From contig JAOZRY010000096.1 in NCBI GenBank assembly GCA_029939965.1, forward strand, positions 1 to 9,191: a DNA stretch of 9,191 bases, written 5' to 3'. The position numbers and the translations under genes are program-made. A model generated the notes under the pieces. The model was not told the origin of the DNA. It worked only from the letters and a program-made list of their open reading frames with translations, and searched no databases. This stretch comes from Bacteroidales bacterium (GTDB lineage: Bacteria; Bacteroidota; Bacteroidia; Bacteroidales; 4484-276). Shown in pieces: positions 7,460 through 9,191 of the stretch (position 1 is its first letter; each line of letters opens with the position of its first letter).

Positions 7460-8278
7460 ATGGAAAAATTTAATATTAATACAGAAGAGCTAATAGGCAT
7501 AGTTAAAACTTTTGGCCTCGAAATACTTTTAGCAATAATAACGCTTATAGTAGGCCTCTGGATAATAAAGGTAATTGTACGCGGCATTAAAGCAGGAATG
7601 GAGAAGAATAATGTAGATCCTACATTAAGACCATTCTTGATATCGATTCTTAGCATTCTTTTAAAAATAATGCTCATTATCAGTGTAATTTCGATGGTAG
7701 GAGTTGACATGGTTTCATTCGTTGCTCTTATTGCTGCTGCCGGGTTAGCTGTTGGTATGGCTCTTTCAGGTACATTACAGAATTTTGCCGGTGGGGCGAT
7801 GATCATTATGTTTAAACCTTTTAAGGTAGGCGATTTTATAGATGCACAAGGATATATGGGAATCGTAAAGGAAATACAAATTTTTAATACAATTCTAAAA
7901 ACCCCCGACAATAAAACCATCATCATCCCCAACGGTGGTCTTTCAACAAGTGCAATGACAAATTATTCGACCGAGCCACAGCGCCGGGTAGATTTTGTTT
8001 TTGGTATTGGATATAGCGACGACATCGACAAAGCACGCAATGTAATTGAAGGGTTGATTAATGATGATAAGAGAATACTAAAGAATCCGGAAGCATTTAT
8101 AGCTGTTTCGGAATTGGCCGATAGCTCGGTAAATTTTGTTGTACGCGTTTGGGGTGATGCTGACGATTACTGGGGGATTCATTTTGATATGATCGAAAAT
8201 GTAAAGAAAGCCTTTGATAAAAAGGGTATTTCAATTCCGTTCCCCCAAACGGATGTGCATGTTTATCAGGAGAAGTAA
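7460..8278 (+). CDS. MscS-family mechanosensitive ion channel
   Basis: At 272 residues this is a compact channel close in size to E. coli MscS (286). Three hydrophobic segments are seen at about 17-40, 60-80 and 86-115. The third has the Gly/Ala-rich pore helix (LIAAAGLAVGMALSGTLQNF) that leads into the family signature AGGAMIIMFKPFKVGDFID at 110-128. The cytoplasmic part has the beta domain, with TPDNKTIIIPNG at 148-159, then an alpha/beta domain ending IPFPQTDVHV at 259-268. Seven such subunits would form an inner-membrane channel that opens under membrane tension and releases solutes during hypo-osmotic shock. No extra N-terminal helices or added regulatory domain are present. It lies 32 bases after the DUF3078 gene and is probably transcribed with it; a strong hairpin terminator follows its stop codon. 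Confidence 0.96.
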   Translation: MEKFNINTEELIGIVKTFGLEILLAIITLIVGLWIIKVIVRGIKAGMEKNNVDPTLRPFLISILSILLKIMLIISVISMVGVDMVSFVALIAAAGLAVGMALSGTLQNFAGGAMIIMFKPFKVGDFIDAQGYMGIVKEIQIFNTILKTPDNKTIIIPNGGLSTSAMTNYSTEPQRRVDFVFGIGYSDDIDKARNVIEGLINDDKRILKNPEAFIAVSELADSSVNFVVRVWGDADDYWGIHFDMIENVKKAFDKKGISIPFPQTDVHVYQEK

Positions 8279-8323
8279 ATACCTTTTGAGTGAAATAAAC
8301 ATACCTTTATAATATATGAAATT

Positions 8324-8356
8324 AAAAAGCTGATATGGCATTCATATCAGCTTTTT
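8324..8356. terminator. Bidirectional intrinsic terminator between convergent genes
   Basis: AAAAAGCTGATATG (8324-8337) and CATATCAGCTTTTT (8343-8356) are exact inverted copies around a 5-base loop. The stem carries a T-run on either strand, so it can stop transcription from the MscS-type gene on the + strand and from the MORN gene on the - strand. Confidence 0.9.
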
Positions 8357-8430
8357 AGTTTTTCTTTTGGAATAAGATCCCAGTCTAAAAACACGTAAAG
8401 GATTAAATATTGGATTATTTAGCGGGTATC

Positions 8431-9114
8431 TTAATTAAATAAATCTACCCGCCAATCGCCAGCCTCGAAAATAGTGAACTCGAAAATGCAGTAAACTTGT
8501 CGTGTCTGTAACTTATTGGGTGTAAAATATTTAAGAGTCATGGTTACCGGAAAGGTCATGTCTTTAAATCCTTTGGAATGTCCAAGATTAACTTCGTAGC
8601 CACTGTCAGCAATTATGAGCAAATCTGTTATTCTTACATTCCGGCCTCCATTCTGGTAAAAATCGATGAGAACTCTATTCTGTGCGGTACTATTTTTTCT
8701 AAAATTGTACCTGTCAATGCTTACAAGTTGTTTTACTACTGGATTTTTGGGTTTTGCCCCGATATATACATCATTTTTCCATAGGCCGACAAGAGTGGTG
8801 TCTTTACCGTTTTTAGAATAGGTATATGTGCCTTCACCATCTTTTACACCATCCAGAAAACCACCTTTATATATTTCTCCACTCCACCATGTATAGGTTC
8901 CACTACCATCGGGCCAGCCTTTTTTAAATCGGCCTTCGTAAGTATCTGTACCTGTAGCCAGTCCTTTACCATGAGCCAGTCCTTTTTTGCATTTTCCAAT
9001 GTATGCACTGTCAATCTCTGTCATTAGAACTTTGCAATTATTCTGTCCGAAAAGATACACGGAAATCAATAAAACTATCGGGAGTAAGGCAAAGACTTTA
9101 TTTGTAAAACTCAT
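8431..9114 (-). CDS. Exported MORN-repeat protein with uncharacterised C-terminal domain
   Basis: The 227-residue protein starts with a signal peptide (MSFTNK, hydrophobic 8-22, probable cleavage near FGQN at 22-25). Residues about 38-119 carry MORN repeats, a beta-hairpin motif of the form Y-x-G-x-(W/F)-x-x-G-x-x-x-G-x-G. The copies are IGKCKKGLAHGKGLATG (39-55), YEGRFKKGWPDGSGTYTW (59-76) and YKGGFLDGVKDGEGTYTY (82-99), with a partial fourth, LVGLWKNDVYIG (108-119). Residues 125-227 are not MORN. They alternate in a way that suggests beta strands, and I do not recognise a family for them. MORN repeats occur in many bacterial proteins, often without known function, so no role is assigned. 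It should act in the periplasm or at the cell surface. It is convergent with the MscS-type gene and has its own start region at the right edge of the window. Confidence 0.87.
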   Translation of the reverse strand: MSFTNKVFALLPIVLLISVYLFGQNNCKVLMTEIDSAYIGKCKKGLAHGKGLATGTDTYEGRFKKGWPDGSGTYTWWSGEIYKGGFLDGVKDGEGTYTYSKNGKDTTLVGLWKNDVYIGAKPKNPVVKQLVSIDRYNFRKNSTAQNRVLIDFYQNGGRNVRITDLLIIADSGYEVNLGHSKGFKDMTFPVTMTLKYFTPNKLQTRQVYCIFEFTIFEAGDWRVDLFN

Positions 9115-9141
9115 ATCTCAAAATAGTTAATAATAATTATG

Positions 9142-9191
9142 TAGTGTCTGCAAGAAAACTCAATGTTTCAGGAAGTGGGTGTCAGAAATCG
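9142..9191. repeat. Possible edge of a second palindromic repeat, cut by the window
   Basis: TAGTGTCTG at 9142-9150 resembles the ends of the element at 2897-3043 (TAGTGTCCG on the left, TAGTGTTTG on the right read inward). It is followed by AACTCAATGTTT, compared with AGTCAAGTGTTT there. The last eight bases, AGAAATCG, equal 3016-3023. These matches are short and the sequence stops here, so relatedness is only suggested. Confidence 0.25.

Noticed and set aside
7453..7932. Minus-strand open frame of 159 codons
   Set aside because: It is the complement of the membrane-spanning part of the MscS-type gene, and its apparent hydrophobicity comes from that; no independent start signal or domain.
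8578..8784. Plus-strand open frame of 68 codons
   Set aside because: Antisense to the MORN-protein gene, no recognisable features.
1..9191. CRISPR array, tRNA, rRNA or toxin-antitoxin pair
   Set aside because: No regularly spaced repeats, no cloverleaf or rRNA sequence was recognised, and no small convincing two-gene pair is present.

Overview
The window looks like chromosomal DNA from a Bacteroidota species, probably class Bacteroidia. The evidence is the AT-rich composition, a DUF3078 outer-envelope protein of the Bacteroidota type, start codons preceded by A/T-rich leaders instead of Shine-Dalgarno sites, and a TAnnTTTG promoter -7 box in front of the serine hydroxymethyltransferase gene. 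I cannot name a genus from the sequence alone.

Positions 1-4616 (all + strand) hold the tail of a MoxR-type AAA+ ATPase, then an HlyD/MacA-like periplasmic adaptor, an FtsX/MacB-like ABC permease and a TolC-like outer-membrane channel. Together the last three form most of a tripartite efflux pump: the permease in the inner membrane, the adaptor across the periplasm and the channel in the outer membrane. No ABC ATPase is encoded in the window, although pumps of this class need one. Between permease and channel lies a 147-bp imperfect palindrome (2897-3043) with TA ends, which looks like a MITE-type mobile repeat.

Positions 4617-6154 hold glyA (serine hydroxymethyltransferase) as a self-contained unit with its own candidate promoter and a clear intrinsic terminator. 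A 319-base mostly non-coding gap follows, with one weak candidate for a 36-residue membrane peptide.

Positions 6474-8278 hold a DUF3078 protein (predicted outer-membrane barrel) and, 32 bases later, an MscS-type mechanosensitive channel. They may be co-transcribed as an envelope pair. A perfect 14-bp hairpin with T-runs on both strands (8324-8356) separates them from a convergent minus-strand gene for an exported MORN-repeat protein (8431-9114). The last 50 bases of the window resemble the ends of the palindrome at 2897-3043 and may be the edge of a related repeat.

Most of the content is ordinary core and envelope biology. I did not find convincing evidence for a new defence or mobile system. 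The most interesting points are the pump without its ATPase, the MITE-like repeat within that pump locus and the possible second repeat end at the window edge.
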